Positions 1 through 8,634 are shown, counted from the first letter of the stretch. The stretch is DNA of 64,000 bases from Vibrio xiamenensis (GCF_900100015.1 NZ_FNDD01000005.1:1-64000), one strand, 5' to 3'. Notes: generated by a model from the sequence alone, not told the origin. Numbers and translations: made by a program.

Positions 1-183
1 GCTATCCGATTGTTTAATAAATTCCCGCATATTAGAAAGAAATTATGGGGTAATCATTTTTGGGCGAGAGGGTACTTTGTTGACACAGTCGGTGTAAATG
101 AAGAGATCATCAGGCGGTATGTCAGGCATCAAGACAAGAAAGATCAAGAATATGAGGCACAGTTAGAGTTGAAAATGAACTAA
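1..183 (+). CDS. tnpA: IS200/IS605-family transposase TnpA (Y1 HUH), C-terminal 60 codons only
   Basis: The frame is open from the window edge to a TAA at 181-183. Its 60 residues match the C-terminal part of the small single-strand Y1 transposases of the IS200/IS605 family, including the run GNHFWARGYFVDTVG. The catalytic tyrosine is probably the Y of RRYVRHQ (codon 118-120), with the family's glutamine four residues later. The HUH motif and N-terminus lie outside the window, so I cannot tell whether the element is intact. The call is by recognition of the family, with the Y/Q spacing as support. Confidence 0.85.
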   Translation, partial: AIRLFNKFPHIRKKLWGNHFWARGYFVDTVGVNEEIIRRYVRHQDKKDQEYEAQLELKMN

Positions 184-195
184 CAGCGAAGGAAT

Positions 196-248
196 GCCCC
201 CTTTTAGGGGGCTGTAAACCAAAGCCGCCTTCTAAGAAGGCGGATTTT
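196..248 (+). repeat. two hairpins at the IS right end (second is terminator-like)
   Basis: Hairpin 1 pairs GCCCCC (196-201) with GGGGGC (207-212). Hairpin 2 pairs CCGCCTT (225-231) with AAGGCGG (237-243) around a CTAAG loop and is followed by ATTTTT. The second could be the TnpA recognition hairpin, a terminator that stops transposase transcription, or both. It also lies just past the ilvE stop on the other strand, but the T-run there is poor. Confidence 0.6.
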
Positions 249-263
249 TACTCCGATATAGGA

Positions 264-1262
264 TTAGGCAATCTTAGTTAGCCAGTTGTGGGTATCTGGT
301 GCTTTGCCCCATTGAATATCGTTGAGTGCTTGGCGAAGTTTATTCGCGATAGGGCCTTCTTCGCCGCTACCCACTTTGATATCTTCACCGTTGTGGATAA
401 AGGTACCCACTGAAGTTAGGACTGCAGCGGTGCCAGAAAGCATCGCTTCTGTGCCTGGTTTTGCAGCGCGTTCAAGCAGTTCTTCCACTGAAATTTCGCG
501 TTCGCTGACCGTCATACCAAGATCTTCGGCAATGGTCAGAATACTTGAACGTGTTACGCCATGAAGGAACGTTGAATCCAGTGCTTTGGTGATGATTTCA
601 TTGCCATCTACCAATAAGAAGTTGGCTGCGCCAGTTTCAGTGATGTAACCATTTGGACAGAACAGGATTTGGTCTGCTTGGTATTGCTGCTTAGCTTCAA
701 GTGTTGGAGCAAGCGCGCTGGCGTAGTTACCACCGCTTTTGATCATACCCATATGCGGTGCGCAGCGTTGACCCGTTTCATCAAGCAGTAAGCGCAGTGC
801 TTTTGAGCCGCCAGCAAAGTAGTCGCCAACAGGAGAAAGCAGCACATAAACCATTGAGGTTAGTGAAGGCGCTGCCGCTTTACCTACAGCCGCTTCAGTA
901 CCGATATGCGTTGGGCGAATGTACATTGAGCCAGGAGGAAGTGGCACGTCCTGCGCGTATTTAGCGACGATGTCTTTGATCATTTGCGTCACTTGTTCGT
1001 TGTCGAGCTCAGGTAGTGCAAGTAATTTACTGCTTTGCGCAAAGCGTTTGACGTTTTGGTCCATTCGAAACACGTGCACACTGCCGTCTTCATGGCGAAA
1101 TGCTTTTAGGCCTTCAAAGCAAGTACTTGAATAGTGAAGTACATGGGCGCCTGGGTGTAGTGAAATGCTGTCTGCTGAGACGATGCTCGCGTCAGTCCAT
1201 TGGTTGTTTTCGAATGATGCTAGTGCCATTTCCGGCATAAATACGCTACCAAAAGCCGCCAT
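264..1262 (-). CDS. ilvE: branched-chain amino acid aminotransferase (class IV, PLP)
   Basis: A 332-residue enzyme of the fold-type IV aminotransferases. It interconverts leucine, isoleucine and valine with their 2-oxo acids, using glutamate/2-oxoglutarate, in the cytoplasm. The probable PLP lysine is K175 in MIKSGGNYASA. The segments YIRPTHIG, YVLLSPVGDYF and ITETGAANFLLV are those of the longer 'eukaryotic-like' BCAT type, not the approximately 309-residue E. coli IlvE type. It stands alone, with no other ilv genes in the window, next to the IS200 end. The ATG start at 1262 gives the usual family length. Confidence 0.9.
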   Translation of the reverse strand: MAAFGSVFMPEMALASFENNQWTDASIVSADSISLHPGAHVLHYSSTCFEGLKAFRHEDGSVHVFRMDQNVKRFAQSSKLLALPELDNEQVTQMIKDIVAKYAQDVPLPPGSMYIRPTHIGTEAAVGKAAAPSLTSMVYVLLSPVGDYFAGGSKALRLLLDETGQRCAPHMGMIKSGGNYASALAPTLEAKQQYQADQILFCPNGYITETGAANFLLVDGNEIITKALDSTFLHGVTRSSILTIAEDLGMTVSEREISVEELLERAAKPGTEAMLSGTAAVLTSVGTFIHNGEDIKVGSGEEGPIANKLRQALNDIQWGKAPDTHNWLTKIA

Positions 1263-1676
1263 TATGATGTCCTACTGTAAGAATTGCGAAGAAGATGAGA
1301 TTAAGTTTGGTCAGGCGATGAAATTGGATGTCCAAGACTTAAGCTTAAAATACTAAAACTTGTCGAGCTGGTAATAAAGTAAAATTATCCATTTTAGTGA
1401 ATTATTCTGTTTTGATATGGGTTAACTCAGTGAAATTAGGGTCTTTACTCTAAATTTAGAGGCTAACTCTTTGATCTTGTAAAGGCTCTGACATTAACGG
1501 GATGGGTTGAATCTTAAGTTTACTTTTGTGTTTGATGTTAATGGTTATATCGCTGGAATATTAGCGACTCGAATACACTTTTAGGGCTAGTGAAAATTGT
1601 TAAATATTTAAAACTTAAGCGCCTAAACGCATATGTATAATGCGCAGATATTTTCTGTGAAATAGAGTTATATAGT
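1263..1676. other. AT-rich divergent intergenic region
   Basis: 414 bases between the start of ilvE (minus) and the first acidic paralog (plus). It must carry both promoters. I see AT-rich sequence but no strong palindrome, no leader-peptide attenuator and no RNA gene. The ribosome binding site before 1677 is weak (GAG about ten bases upstream). Confidence 0.5.
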
Positions 1677-2639
1677 ATGAGCATATTATTTGGCGAAACC
1701 AATCTTGATGGTAAGGGCAGTGCAGCGAATTTGCTAGAAAACGGGCAGATGATCGACTTATCGGTCAAGCAGTTTGATTTCAGTGACTTTCCTCATGAAT
1801 GGTCTTGGGATGTCGAAGATGGCATGGCACTTGTTTCTTCTACCTTAGATCATTACCACAACATTTTTACTTCGGTGAGCAACACCGGCGAGTGGAATGA
1901 AAGCGGCATGAAAGAAGTCTACATTGATTCGAATGACGCAGAAACCTTGACTGGGGAATACAATCTAGAGTCATTGACGGTGGAAAATTACGTTGATGTC
2001 TATATTAACCTTACCGAAGAACTCGCGAACGAAAACGGCGAGACTCAAATTAATGTCATTGATGCCAAACGCGGTGAAATCGACACTCAAGATGCCGGTA
2101 GCGTTAATATTGAAATTCTGGCTAATAGTAATGGCGATAGCTGGAGCAACCTATTTGATGTCACCACCGGCGACAGTGATGATGAAGTACAACTTTATTA
2201 CTCTAGCGAATCGTCAATGACCGAATGGACTGAGTTTTCAGTAGCGCTAAACGGTGGGGATGATTCATTCCATTATGATTTAGCGGATGCGGCGTCAGAG
2301 TTGCAAACTCGCTTTGTTGATGGTGGTGATGATGAAGATACGCTGGTTCTTTACAGCGATACGGATGACCTTGATTTTGCGAATTTTGAACATATCGAAA
2401 CTGAAGCGTTAGAAGATGTCACGTTAACGCTTAATCAAGAACTGCTGAGCAATAATGCTGATGGTTTGACCATCTCAGGTGTGGATATCGATTTTTCTGA
2501 TCAATATGACGAGATTTCTGCCACCGAACAGCTTGATGAAAACGGTCAAGATACCGGTTATTGGGATGTGACCGTAAGCTATGATGACGCTTCTTACACA
2601 CTCGTTACTGATAGCATTGATCAAGATTGGGCAGCGTAA
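1677..2639 (+). CDS. acidic RTX-like hypothetical protein, paralog 1
   Basis: Not a family I can name. The 320 residues are very rich in Asp and Glu, contain no Cys, and have no N-terminal signal peptide or membrane segment. It is a clear paralog of the protein at 2843-3808. Shared blocks include NLDGxGSAxNL near residue 10, NTxEWNxxGMKE (69-80), SNGDSWSN (151-158), GDSDDxV (165-171), NGGDDxF (192-198), a DGGD...DTL turn (215-223) and LDFANFE (232-238). The glycine-aspartate turns resemble calcium-binding RTX beta-roll repeats but are sparse and degenerate. A type I secreted or surface protein is possible, but no HlyB/HlyD genes are nearby, so this is inference. It has its own terminator downstream. 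Confidence 0.75.
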   Translation: MSILFGETNLDGKGSAANLLENGQMIDLSVKQFDFSDFPHEWSWDVEDGMALVSSTLDHYHNIFTSVSNTGEWNESGMKEVYIDSNDAETLTGEYNLESLTVENYVDVYINLTEELANENGETQINVIDAKRGEIDTQDAGSVNIEILANSNGDSWSNLFDVTTGDSDDEVQLYYSSESSMTEWTEFSVALNGGDDSFHYDLADAASELQTRFVDGGDDEDTLVLYSDTDDLDFANFEHIETEALEDVTLTLNQELLSNNADGLTISGVDIDFSDQYDEISATEQLDENGQDTGYWDVTVSYDDASYTLVTDSIDQDWAA

Positions 2640-2665
2640 CATTTGCTACTCACTAAAATTGCACA

Positions 2666-2691
2666 AGCGCCTAATATTAGGCGCTTTTTTA
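2666..2691 (+). terminator. rho-independent terminator after paralog 1
   Basis: AGCGCCT and AGGCGCT arms (2666-2672 and 2679-2685) flank an AATATT loop and lead into a T6 run. It begins 26 bases after the stop of the first acidic paralog, so the two paralogs are probably separate transcription units. Confidence 0.85.
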
Positions 2692-2842
2692 TTATTCTAG
2701 AATATCTCCTCGCTCTTACGAGTGATGTAATGACCCACCAAATAGCATCATTTTTTTGGTTAAAAAGTGGTCAGAAATTAACCGAAAATTCACCTTCGCG
2801 CGACCTATACTCTGAGGCAAAAAGAATCAAAGGGTAGAGGAA

Positions 2843-3808
2843 ATGACATTAATAGTAGGAACAACCAATCTTGATGGTACCGGTAGCGCATCGAATTTGA
2901 CGGCAGACAACGGCACGGTCATTGATATTGGGGACAGTAACTCGTTTCAAAATGTGCTCAATGAGGAATGGGGCAGCGAACTTATTTTAGACAATATCGA
3001 AATCGATAAAGGAGGGGATCATTATGGTTCGCTCAGTGTCTTGATATACAACACCGCCGAATGGAATGCTGAGGGGATGAAAGAAATTTATCTGGATTCT
3101 ACGGCAATGGAAGCGTTGGATTGCTATCAGGGAGGAATCAGCATATACAACTTTGTCGATGTCTATATCAATTTCTCTGACCCTGATACGTTCGGTGATT
3201 ACTCGTGGAACATCGGTGTAAATATATATGGTGCCAAACGAGGTGATATCGACCTTAGTTCCCTCGATATCTCCTTAACTTGGCTGAATATCGTACCTTA
3301 CAGTAACGGTGACAGTTGGAGTAATATGTTTACTGTGACGACGGGCGACTCGGACGACTACGTTACCTTTACTAGCAGTAATTATGCATATACTTCAGAC
3401 GCGACCCAATGGACAGAGTTTGATGTCTCGCTTAATGGTGGTGATGACACGTTTACCTACGCCCTTGATGCCGCAGCATCTTCAGATCAGACCCGTTATG
3501 TCGATGGTGGTGACGGCGATGACACCTTAGAACTAGAAACAGACTCGGGCATATTGGATTTTGCCAATTTTGAAAGCATCGAAAATGGCAGCGATGATGA
3601 TCTCACCGTAACGCTGAGTGAAGATTTACTTGAGGCGAACTCGGAACTCACTATTACTGATCTGGATATTGAGTTTAGCGACGATTATGACTCGATCACA
3701 GTCGAAGAAACCGATTCGGATTACTACACAGTGACCGTCGTTTATGATGATGAGTCTTTTACTCTTTCGACCAATGTGATTAATGATGACTGGTTACTCG
3801 CAAGCTAA
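2843..3808 (+). CDS. acidic RTX-like hypothetical protein, paralog 2
   Basis: 321 residues, co-linear with the protein at 1677-2639 along its whole length and probably a tandem duplicate. Residues 222-230 (GGDGDDTLE) fit the RTX nonapeptide GGxGxDxLx exactly; the same turn in paralog 1 has lost the second-half glycine. Other turns are GDSDDYV (169-174) and NGGDDTF (198-204). It has one Cys (94), no signal peptide and no transmembrane segment. GAGG lies only a few bases before the ATG. Function is unknown. The features would suit an extracellular calcium-stabilised beta protein exported without a Sec signal, but nothing in the neighbourhood proves that. Confidence 0.78.
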   Translation: MTLIVGTTNLDGTGSASNLTADNGTVIDIGDSNSFQNVLNEEWGSELILDNIEIDKGGDHYGSLSVLIYNTAEWNAEGMKEIYLDSTAMEALDCYQGGISIYNFVDVYINFSDPDTFGDYSWNIGVNIYGAKRGDIDLSSLDISLTWLNIVPYSNGDSWSNMFTVTTGDSDDYVTFTSSNYAYTSDATQWTEFDVSLNGGDDTFTYALDAAASSDQTRYVDGGDGDDTLELETDSGILDFANFESIENGSDDDLTVTLSEDLLEANSELTITDLDIEFSDDYDSITVEETDSDYYTVTVVYDDESFTLSTNVINDDWLLAS

Positions 3809-3814
3809 TCGGCA

Positions 3815-3840
3815 AAAAGCGCCCCGAAGGGCGCTTTTGT
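3815..3840. terminator. bidirectional terminator between paralog 2 and the PL10 pectate lyase
   Basis: A ten-base-pair stem, AAAAGCGCCC (3815-3824) and GGGCGCTTTT (3829-3838), closes a stable CGAA tetraloop. The A/T flanks let it work for the plus-strand gene ending at 3808 and the minus-strand gene ending at 3865. Confidence 0.85.
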
Positions 3841-3864
3841 TTAGTGAAACATGAGTTGTGGTGC

Positions 3865-5397
3865 TTAGTTCAACGCGTTTACTGATGGAGAGAACTTCTC
3901 TTGCCATTGTGGGTAATCGTTTTTGAACATCTTACCAGGACCAGTCACCAACCAGCTGTACTTCACGCGGCGCTCGTAGCTAACGTCTTCAAATTTATCG
4001 AGTTTGTCACCTTGGCGGTTAGAGTAAAGTGGTTGTAGGTTTTCGATATTGATAAAGCGTGGCCACACACTGCTGCCTTCTTTATCGATAACTACGCGGT
4101 TTACACCAAACTCCATTGTATCGTCAGGGGTTTTAACCATTTTCTTGCCAGGGATTTCTTGGCTCTTCAAGAACGATACGGCGCTGTTGATAGAATCAAC
4201 CACTTCTGCCGACGGGTTTTCAACGCTCATTAGGAACTTAATCACGTTGACACTTTCATCGCCACTGATTGAAGCAAGTTCGTAAGAACGGCCGCGTTCA
4301 CAGGCGAGGGTATCAACGTTGTACTGAGCACACCAACCGGTTTTTTGACCGTTAGAGACCACTTGGTTATCGAGCACAAAGCGTAGGCCTTGATCCATAG
4401 ATGCTTGCGCACGTTTGGCTAGATCGTTTGGTACGAATGCGAACTCGTCTTTTTGGCTAGCCACATCGCGCATCACGTTGAGGGTATTCGCAATGGCATT
4501 ATCGTTAAAGGTAACATGGCGATGGTAGCCTTCAGAATTAGGGAAGAATTGTGGCCAGCCGCCATTTTTGTATTGACCGTCAAGCAAGTATTCCACGCCG
4601 CGAATTACTGCGTCTTTGTATTCTGCTTTATTGGTGTGTTGGTACACTTTGGCCAACGTCATGATCTGAATGTAGGTCGCGTCATTATCGATGGTCGATT
4701 TTTGACGGTAAGTTGGGAAGGTGTCGCGATCATAAACTTGAGCAAGCGAGTCTGAGCTGCCGATCTTAAACCAGCCGCCGTCTTGGTTTTGGTTTTTCAG
4801 CATAGCGTCAGCAACCGATTGTGCTTCTGCGCTGCCATACCAATCGTCTTTTTGCTTGCCGATGGTTTTTAGAGAAATCTTGCCTTTTTTCGCTTTGAAA
4901 ATAGAACCTTCAGGGCGAAGCAGCGTTACTTCAGCAAGTTGGCGTGAAGAGTTCCACTTATATTTGCCACCAAATTGTTCAAACACAAATTTGAACGGTA
5001 CGTATAGGGCACCTTCGACCAATTTTGCAGCCGCTGGCGCTTCAACTTTCTTACCGTCAACAGACGCAACGGGTGAGCCATCGGTCATCGCAACGGTTTT
5101 ACCGTTTAGCGTGAATTCGATTTTCTTACCATCAAATTTGGTTACACCGTTAAGTTCATCAATGATGTCGTCAAGTGGTGCCATCACAACTTTATCTTCG
5201 GTCATGATTGGTTTTAAGTAGTAAGAATCAAGCAGTTCGTGGTAGCTTCCATCCACTTTCATCATCGGCTCGCTCATCATCAGCGAAACGGTGTGAAGGT
5301 TTGCGTTATCCCAAGTCAGTTCTTGAGCTTGGATGGCACCTGTAAAACAGGCAGCGGTTAAAGCGGCAGCGATGTAGGTTTTTTTTAGCATTGTCAT
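3865..5397 (-). CDS. secreted pectate lyase, polysaccharide lyase family 10, with N-terminal copper-amine-oxidase-like domain
   Basis: Cleaves polygalacturonate by beta-elimination outside the cytoplasm. The 510 residues comprise a Sec signal peptide (1-24, ending AIQA), a domain at about 35-155 like the 'copper amine oxidase N-terminal' module (DGSYHELLDSYYL, VPFKFVFEQFGGKYKWN), and a PL10 catalytic domain from about 190 to the end. PL10 hallmarks are QNQDGGWFKIG, DNDATYIQIM, LLDGQYKNGGWPQFFP and HVTFNDNAIANTLNVM. The start is supported by GGAG eight bases upstream of the first ATG. C17 does not sit in a good lipobox, so it is more likely a soluble exported enzyme, unlike the two lipoprotein pectinases at 13.3-17.8 kb. 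Confidence 0.92.
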   Translation of the reverse strand: MTMLKKTYIAAALTAACFTGAIQAQELTWDNANLHTVSLMMSEPMMKVDGSYHELLDSYYLKPIMTEDKVVMAPLDDIIDELNGVTKFDGKKIEFTLNGKTVAMTDGSPVASVDGKKVEAPAAAKLVEGALYVPFKFVFEQFGGKYKWNSSRQLAEVTLLRPEGSIFKAKKGKISLKTIGKQKDDWYGSAEAQSVADAMLKNQNQDGGWFKIGSSDSLAQVYDRDTFPTYRQKSTIDNDATYIQIMTLAKVYQHTNKAEYKDAVIRGVEYLLDGQYKNGGWPQFFPNSEGYHRHVTFNDNAIANTLNVMRDVASQKDEFAFVPNDLAKRAQASMDQGLRFVLDNQVVSNGQKTGWCAQYNVDTLACERGRSYELASISGDESVNVIKFLMSVENPSAEVVDSINSAVSFLKSQEIPGKKMVKTPDDTMEFGVNRVVIDKEGSSVWPRFINIENLQPLYSNRQGDKLDKFEDVSYERRVKYSWLVTGPGKMFKNDYPQWQEKFSPSVNALN

Positions 5398-5745
5398 TTC
5401 ACGTCTCCGGGGAGTTTTTCAAAAGCAAACTCGTGTTTCATTATTTATATACGAGATGGCAGATTTTTGAATTTCAAAATAATTTTACACAACCGGAGTC
5501 GAAGAAGTAGCGTCAATGTGGCGAGATAAGAGTTGGGTCACGACAAACAGGTTTTAACATTTTAAAACGTTATCTAGCTCTTAGTTGGTATAGGTAAATT
5601 AATGAAAAATGCCGATTTTTTGATACATAATCGACGATTTTTATTAACTAAGGCGGGAGTTGAGAAATGTGATTTTAGAGTGCCTTTTGGCAAATTCGCC
5701 ATGCGCGGCACTCTAAACATGTGGAAATGGAAGCGAAAATAAAAA
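5398..5745. other. promoter region of the PL10 pectate lyase
   Basis: 348 bases with no convincing gene. On the side near the lyase, an imperfect palindrome, CAAAC-TCGT-GTTTC (5426-5439), followed by ATTA, vaguely resembles a KdgR-type operator but has one base too many between the half sites. The far end carries the 11-bp inverted repeat listed separately at 5674-5717. Confidence 0.4.
5674..5717. repeat. perfect 11-bp inverted repeat downstream of solA
   Basis: TTTAGAGTGCC (5674-5684) is exactly repeated in inverted form as GGCACTCTAAA (5707-5717). The 22-base spacer holds a smaller TGGC/GCCA stem. It begins about 30 bases after the solA stop. No T-run follows on the solA strand, so it is not a classical terminator. 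It could be a processing or stabilising hairpin of the solA mRNA or a protein binding site. Confidence 0.55.
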
Positions 5746-6867
5746 CTAGAAACGCTTGATAGAAAACAAGTTAAGATCAAACTCGCTTGGTTTGCCAAGC
5801 ACCAAGTCCGCGACCACTTCACCCACCACGCTGCTAAATTTAAAGCCGTGACCAGAGAAACCAGACGCTAACACAACATTTGAGTGGCGCGGGTGACGGT
5901 CAATAATAAAGTGCTCATCTGGGGTCATGGTATACATGCATGTTTTACCCACTTTCAGTGCGCCCACTTGCGGCATATGCAAATCAAGGAGCTGACGCAA
6001 ATCTTTGCTGTCGGCGTCGTTGTCAAACGGTGCAAGCGGTGTATTGGGACTGTGGTCTTCACCGAGATCATGACGACCAATTTTGAGTCCGGCGCCATCA
6101 ATACTTGGAAATCCGTAATAAATGCCATCGGCGGTATCAAACGAAAACGCCGGAAAAACCGTATCGCCATAAAGGGATTCAGGGGCATTAAACCAAGCAA
6201 AGGTTTTTCGAATCGGGCGGATAGGTAAGGTTAAGCCCAGCATATCAAGGATATCATTTGACCAAGCGCCGACTGACACCGCCAATTTATCTGCGCTAAA
6301 AGCGTGTCCGTTTGCCGTGATATGAACTTGGTCATCTTTAAGCTCAATATCCGTGACTTTATGGTGGGTGAGTAACGTCGCGCCGTGTTCAAGGGCCAAT
6401 TCGCGGTAGGCCGAAATGCACTCTTCACACTTAAGCACGCCCGAGGTCGACTCCAAGCACCCAATGTATTGGTCAGGCAGATTTAAACCAGAGAAGCGGG
6501 CGTTGGCTTGCTCGGCGGTTAGAATTTCAATCGGCAGTTGGTATTTGGTGGCGCTTTGGATCAGCATTTGAATAAATGGCGATGATTTCGCACCGACATT
6601 TAATACCCCGGTTTTCAGTAGCAGCGTTTTACCGGTTTGCGCTTCAAGGTCTTCCCACAAGGCTTTGGCGCGAAGTGCGAGAGGGACGTATTCTGCACCT
6701 TCTCCGTAGGCATAACGAATGATGCGTGTTTCGCCATGATGACTGGCATGAGTGTGAGGTGGGTCGAACGCATCCAACAACAACACTTTTTTACCTTGTT
6801 TGGCGAGAAAATAGCCGGTTGCCATTCCCATTGAACCTGCGCCAACCACAGCGACATCGTAATGCAT
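5746..6867 (-). CDS. solA: N-methyl-L-tryptophan oxidase / monomeric sarcosine oxidase family flavoenzyme
   Basis: A cytoplasmic FAD-dependent amine oxidase (373 residues) that demethylates N-methyl amino acids, making formaldehyde and H2O2. The N-terminal Rossmann motif is VVGAGSMGMATGYFLAKQG (8-26). HHGETRIIRYAYGEG (43-57) and the C-terminal SGFSGHGFKFS are family hallmarks. C310 in GKTCMYTMTPD is at the position that carries covalent FAD in MTOX and MSOX. Length and motifs fit SolA; the true substrate (N-methyltryptophan or sarcosine) cannot be read from the sequence. It stands alone. Confidence 0.87.
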   Translation of the reverse strand: MHYDVAVVGAGSMGMATGYFLAKQGKKVLLLDAFDPPHTHASHHGETRIIRYAYGEGAEYVPLALRAKALWEDLEAQTGKTLLLKTGVLNVGAKSSPFIQMLIQSATKYQLPIEILTAEQANARFSGLNLPDQYIGCLESTSGVLKCEECISAYRELALEHGATLLTHHKVTDIELKDDQVHITANGHAFSADKLAVSVGAWSNDILDMLGLTLPIRPIRKTFAWFNAPESLYGDTVFPAFSFDTADGIYYGFPSIDGAGLKIGRHDLGEDHSPNTPLAPFDNDADSKDLRQLLDLHMPQVGALKVGKTCMYTMTPDEHFIIDRHPRHSNVVLASGFSGHGFKFSSVVGEVVADLVLGKPSEFDLNLFSIKRF

Positions 6868-6955
6868 TGATACCTCGAATTATTTGCTAATGAAGAATCC
6901 AAAATCCTAACACCAAGCATACGCCTTACCAATAGAAAAGCGTCATCGATGTTGC

Positions 6956-7309
6956 TTAGTTGGTTTGTAAATAGACAATAAAGCCAATCCAGCTAACGAT
7001 AAGCAGTGCCCAAGGCAGGATGGAACGGTTTGAGGCAGGCGCAGTGCCATCTGCTTGGCTCGGCGCGTTTGGTGTCGATGCGGTTTGTGGCTCTGGATTT
7101 GCCGATTTGGTTTTCTGCGCTTTCTTGCGCGCTTTATCCGCTTGGCGACTTTTTTCTTTTTGCTGCTTCTTATACAGCGCGATGCCTTTTTCAATGCCTT
7201 GCGCAATCAGTTTGGTTTGCTCTTTGGTTTGGCCCGGTTTCTGGGTGGCGTTGGCGATTTTAAATGCTTCTTGCTGGGTTTGCTCAGACGGTGCGATTTT
7301 ATTTTTCAT
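6956..7309 (-). CDS. DUF2956 family protein, tail-anchored
   Basis: 117 residues: a highly charged, Lys/Gln-rich region (about 1-75, probably helical or coiled coil), a Pro/Ala/Ser-rich linker, and one C-terminal membrane segment (ILPWALLIVSWIGFIVYL) leaving only QTN outside. This layout is that of the DUF2956 family of Vibrio and relatives, whose role is unknown. The ATG at 7309 starts MKNKIAPSEQTQQEAF, the usual family N-terminus. Confidence 0.8.
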   Translation of the reverse strand: MKNKIAPSEQTQQEAFKIANATQKPGQTKEQTKLIAQGIEKGIALYKKQQKEKSRQADKARKKAQKTKSANPEPQTASTPNAPSQADGTAPASNRSILPWALLIVSWIGFIVYLQTN

Positions 7310-7450
7310 TGTGCTGTTATTTTGCCTCGGTGATACAAATTGGCGCTCAGCATAGCATGTTTCGCGTGGCGATCATTTGCTGTTAGGCGTACCGGCGACA
7401 ATTCGGTACACTAGAGTTCGCTTTTTCTAACCTTAATTCTCAAGGACGTT

Positions 7451-8038
7451 ATGACGGTAGAATTATTTCTTGGCGGCGCGCGTAGTGGAAAATCCTCTTA
7501 TGCAGAGCAAGCGGCGCTATCTTATTTAGCCGAGCAAGGCCGAGCTGCGAGGCTGCATTATATTGCCACCGCCATCGCTTTCGATGATGAAATGCGCAAG
7601 CGTATTGCTCATCATCAGAGCCGCCGCGGAGCAGAGTGGCACAATCACGAATGCCCAGTCGCCTTGGCGCAGAAAGTCGCGCAACTAGAGGCGCACGATA
7701 TTGTTTTAATTGATTGCCTCACGCTTTGGATCAACAACGTTATCTACAACGATGGCAATACCGCGACGCCAACCGAAATACGCCAGCAGGTTGAAGATTT
7801 GGTTGAGGTGCTCGATGCCTGTGCGGCGACTATTTTGTGCGTGTCGAACGAAGTGGGGCTCGGTATCGTGCCGCTTGGCGAAGTATCACGCCTGTATGTG
7901 GATCATGCAGGTTGGATGAATCAAGCGATTGCCAAAGTTGCGAGCCGTGTGACGTTTATGGCCGCAGGGTTACCCTTGATCTTAAAAGATAGTCAGGTTG
8001 ATTCGACCACCAGCAAAGGGACATGCAGTGAGCGTTAA
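7451..8038 (+). CDS. cobU: adenosylcobinamide kinase / adenosylcobinamide-phosphate guanylyltransferase
   Basis: Bifunctional CobU (195 residues) phosphorylates adenosylcobinamide and then attaches GMP to form AdoCbi-GDP in the nucleotide-loop assembly pathway. The P-loop GGARSGKS is at residues 8-15. IATAIAFDDEMRKRIAHHQSRR and VLIDCLTLWINN are family blocks, and VSNEVGLGIVP matches the conserved C-terminal region. Its 3' end overlaps the proposed GTG start of the phosphatase at 8028, suggesting translational coupling. No cobalamin riboswitch is seen in the 140 bases upstream. Confidence 0.93.
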   Translation: MTVELFLGGARSGKSSYAEQAALSYLAEQGRAARLHYIATAIAFDDEMRKRIAHHQSRRGAEWHNHECPVALAQKVAQLEAHDIVLIDCLTLWINNVIYNDGNTATPTEIRQQVEDLVEVLDACAATILCVSNEVGLGIVPLGEVSRLYVDHAGWMNQAIAKVASRVTFMAAGLPLILKDSQVDSTTSKGTCSER

Positions 8039-8633
8039 TATCTATCTCATTCGCCATGGTAAAACGCTTGGCGCAGCGGCGCTCAATGGTCGAACTGACG
8101 TTGAGGTTGCAAAGAAGACTCAGCAGGAAATTTGCCAAAAATTGCTTGAGCAGTATGAATTCACTCAGGTAGTGAGCTCGCCGCTTAGCCGCTGCTGGGA
8201 ACTTGGTAAACTCCTGCACCAAACCAAACCCAGCTTATCACTGCAATCGGTCGCGGCATTTCAAGAGTTGGACTTTGGCCGCTATGACGGCGTGCCTTAT
8301 GATGAGCTTGGCGAAAACTGGCGCGATCTTGAAGCCTTTTGGCAAGCGCCAGAAAAAGTGACTTTGCCGGGCGCCGAACCGCTTTCACTGGGTTTTGCAC
8401 GGGTGCAACTGGCTTGGCAACAACTGGTGTTAGGATGCCAAACCGATACGGCTTTGATTGCTCACGGCGGGACCATTCGTTTTATTTTGGCGGATGTGCT
8501 TGGCGTTAACTGGGCCAATCCGAAATGGTACTCCACGCTCGAAATCGCCAATCAAAGCGTCACTCATATCGAAATCAATCGTTATCAAGGCGAGACATTT
8601 TTCAAAGTCAAAACCATCGGTGCGCGTTTGTAG
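8028..8633 (+). CDS. cobC: histidine phosphatase, probable alpha-ribazole phosphatase
   Basis: The LIRHGKT motif close to the N-terminus and the later ALIAHGGTIRF give the two catalytic histidines of the phosphoglycerate-mutase-like family, with ELDFGRYDG between them. Position directly after cobU points to CobC, which removes the 5' phosphate in lower-ligand/cobalamin assembly. I take GTG 8028 as the start (GGG about seven bases upstream, overlapping the cobU stop); a longer frame from 8998-30=7998 would add ten residues not needed by the fold. It converges on the pduX-like gene with one base between them. Confidence 0.82.
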   Translation: MSVNIYLIRHGKTLGAAALNGRTDVEVAKKTQQEICQKLLEQYEFTQVVSSPLSRCWELGKLLHQTKPSLSLQSVAAFQELDFGRYDGVPYDELGENWRDLEAFWQAPEKVTLPGAEPLSLGFARVQLAWQQLVLGCQTDTALIAHGGTIRFILADVLGVNWANPKWYSTLEIANQSVTHIEINRYQGETFFKVKTIGARL

Positions 8634-8634
8634 G

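Larger units (their letters stand above)
1..250 (+). mobile_element. right end of an IS200-like insertion sequence
   Basis: This is the transposase tail plus two short hairpins downstream. IS200/IS605 elements have no terminal inverted repeats and end in subterminal hairpins recognised by TnpA, and the second hairpin (225-243) sits where a right-end hairpin would be. The exact cleavage site and the left end cannot be placed from this window, so the end coordinate is approximate. Confidence 0.65.

Noticed and set aside
1538..1768. 76-residue minus-strand frame over the start of the first acidic paralog
   Set aside because: It overlaps the start of a better supported gene, has no ribosome binding site and no family resemblance.
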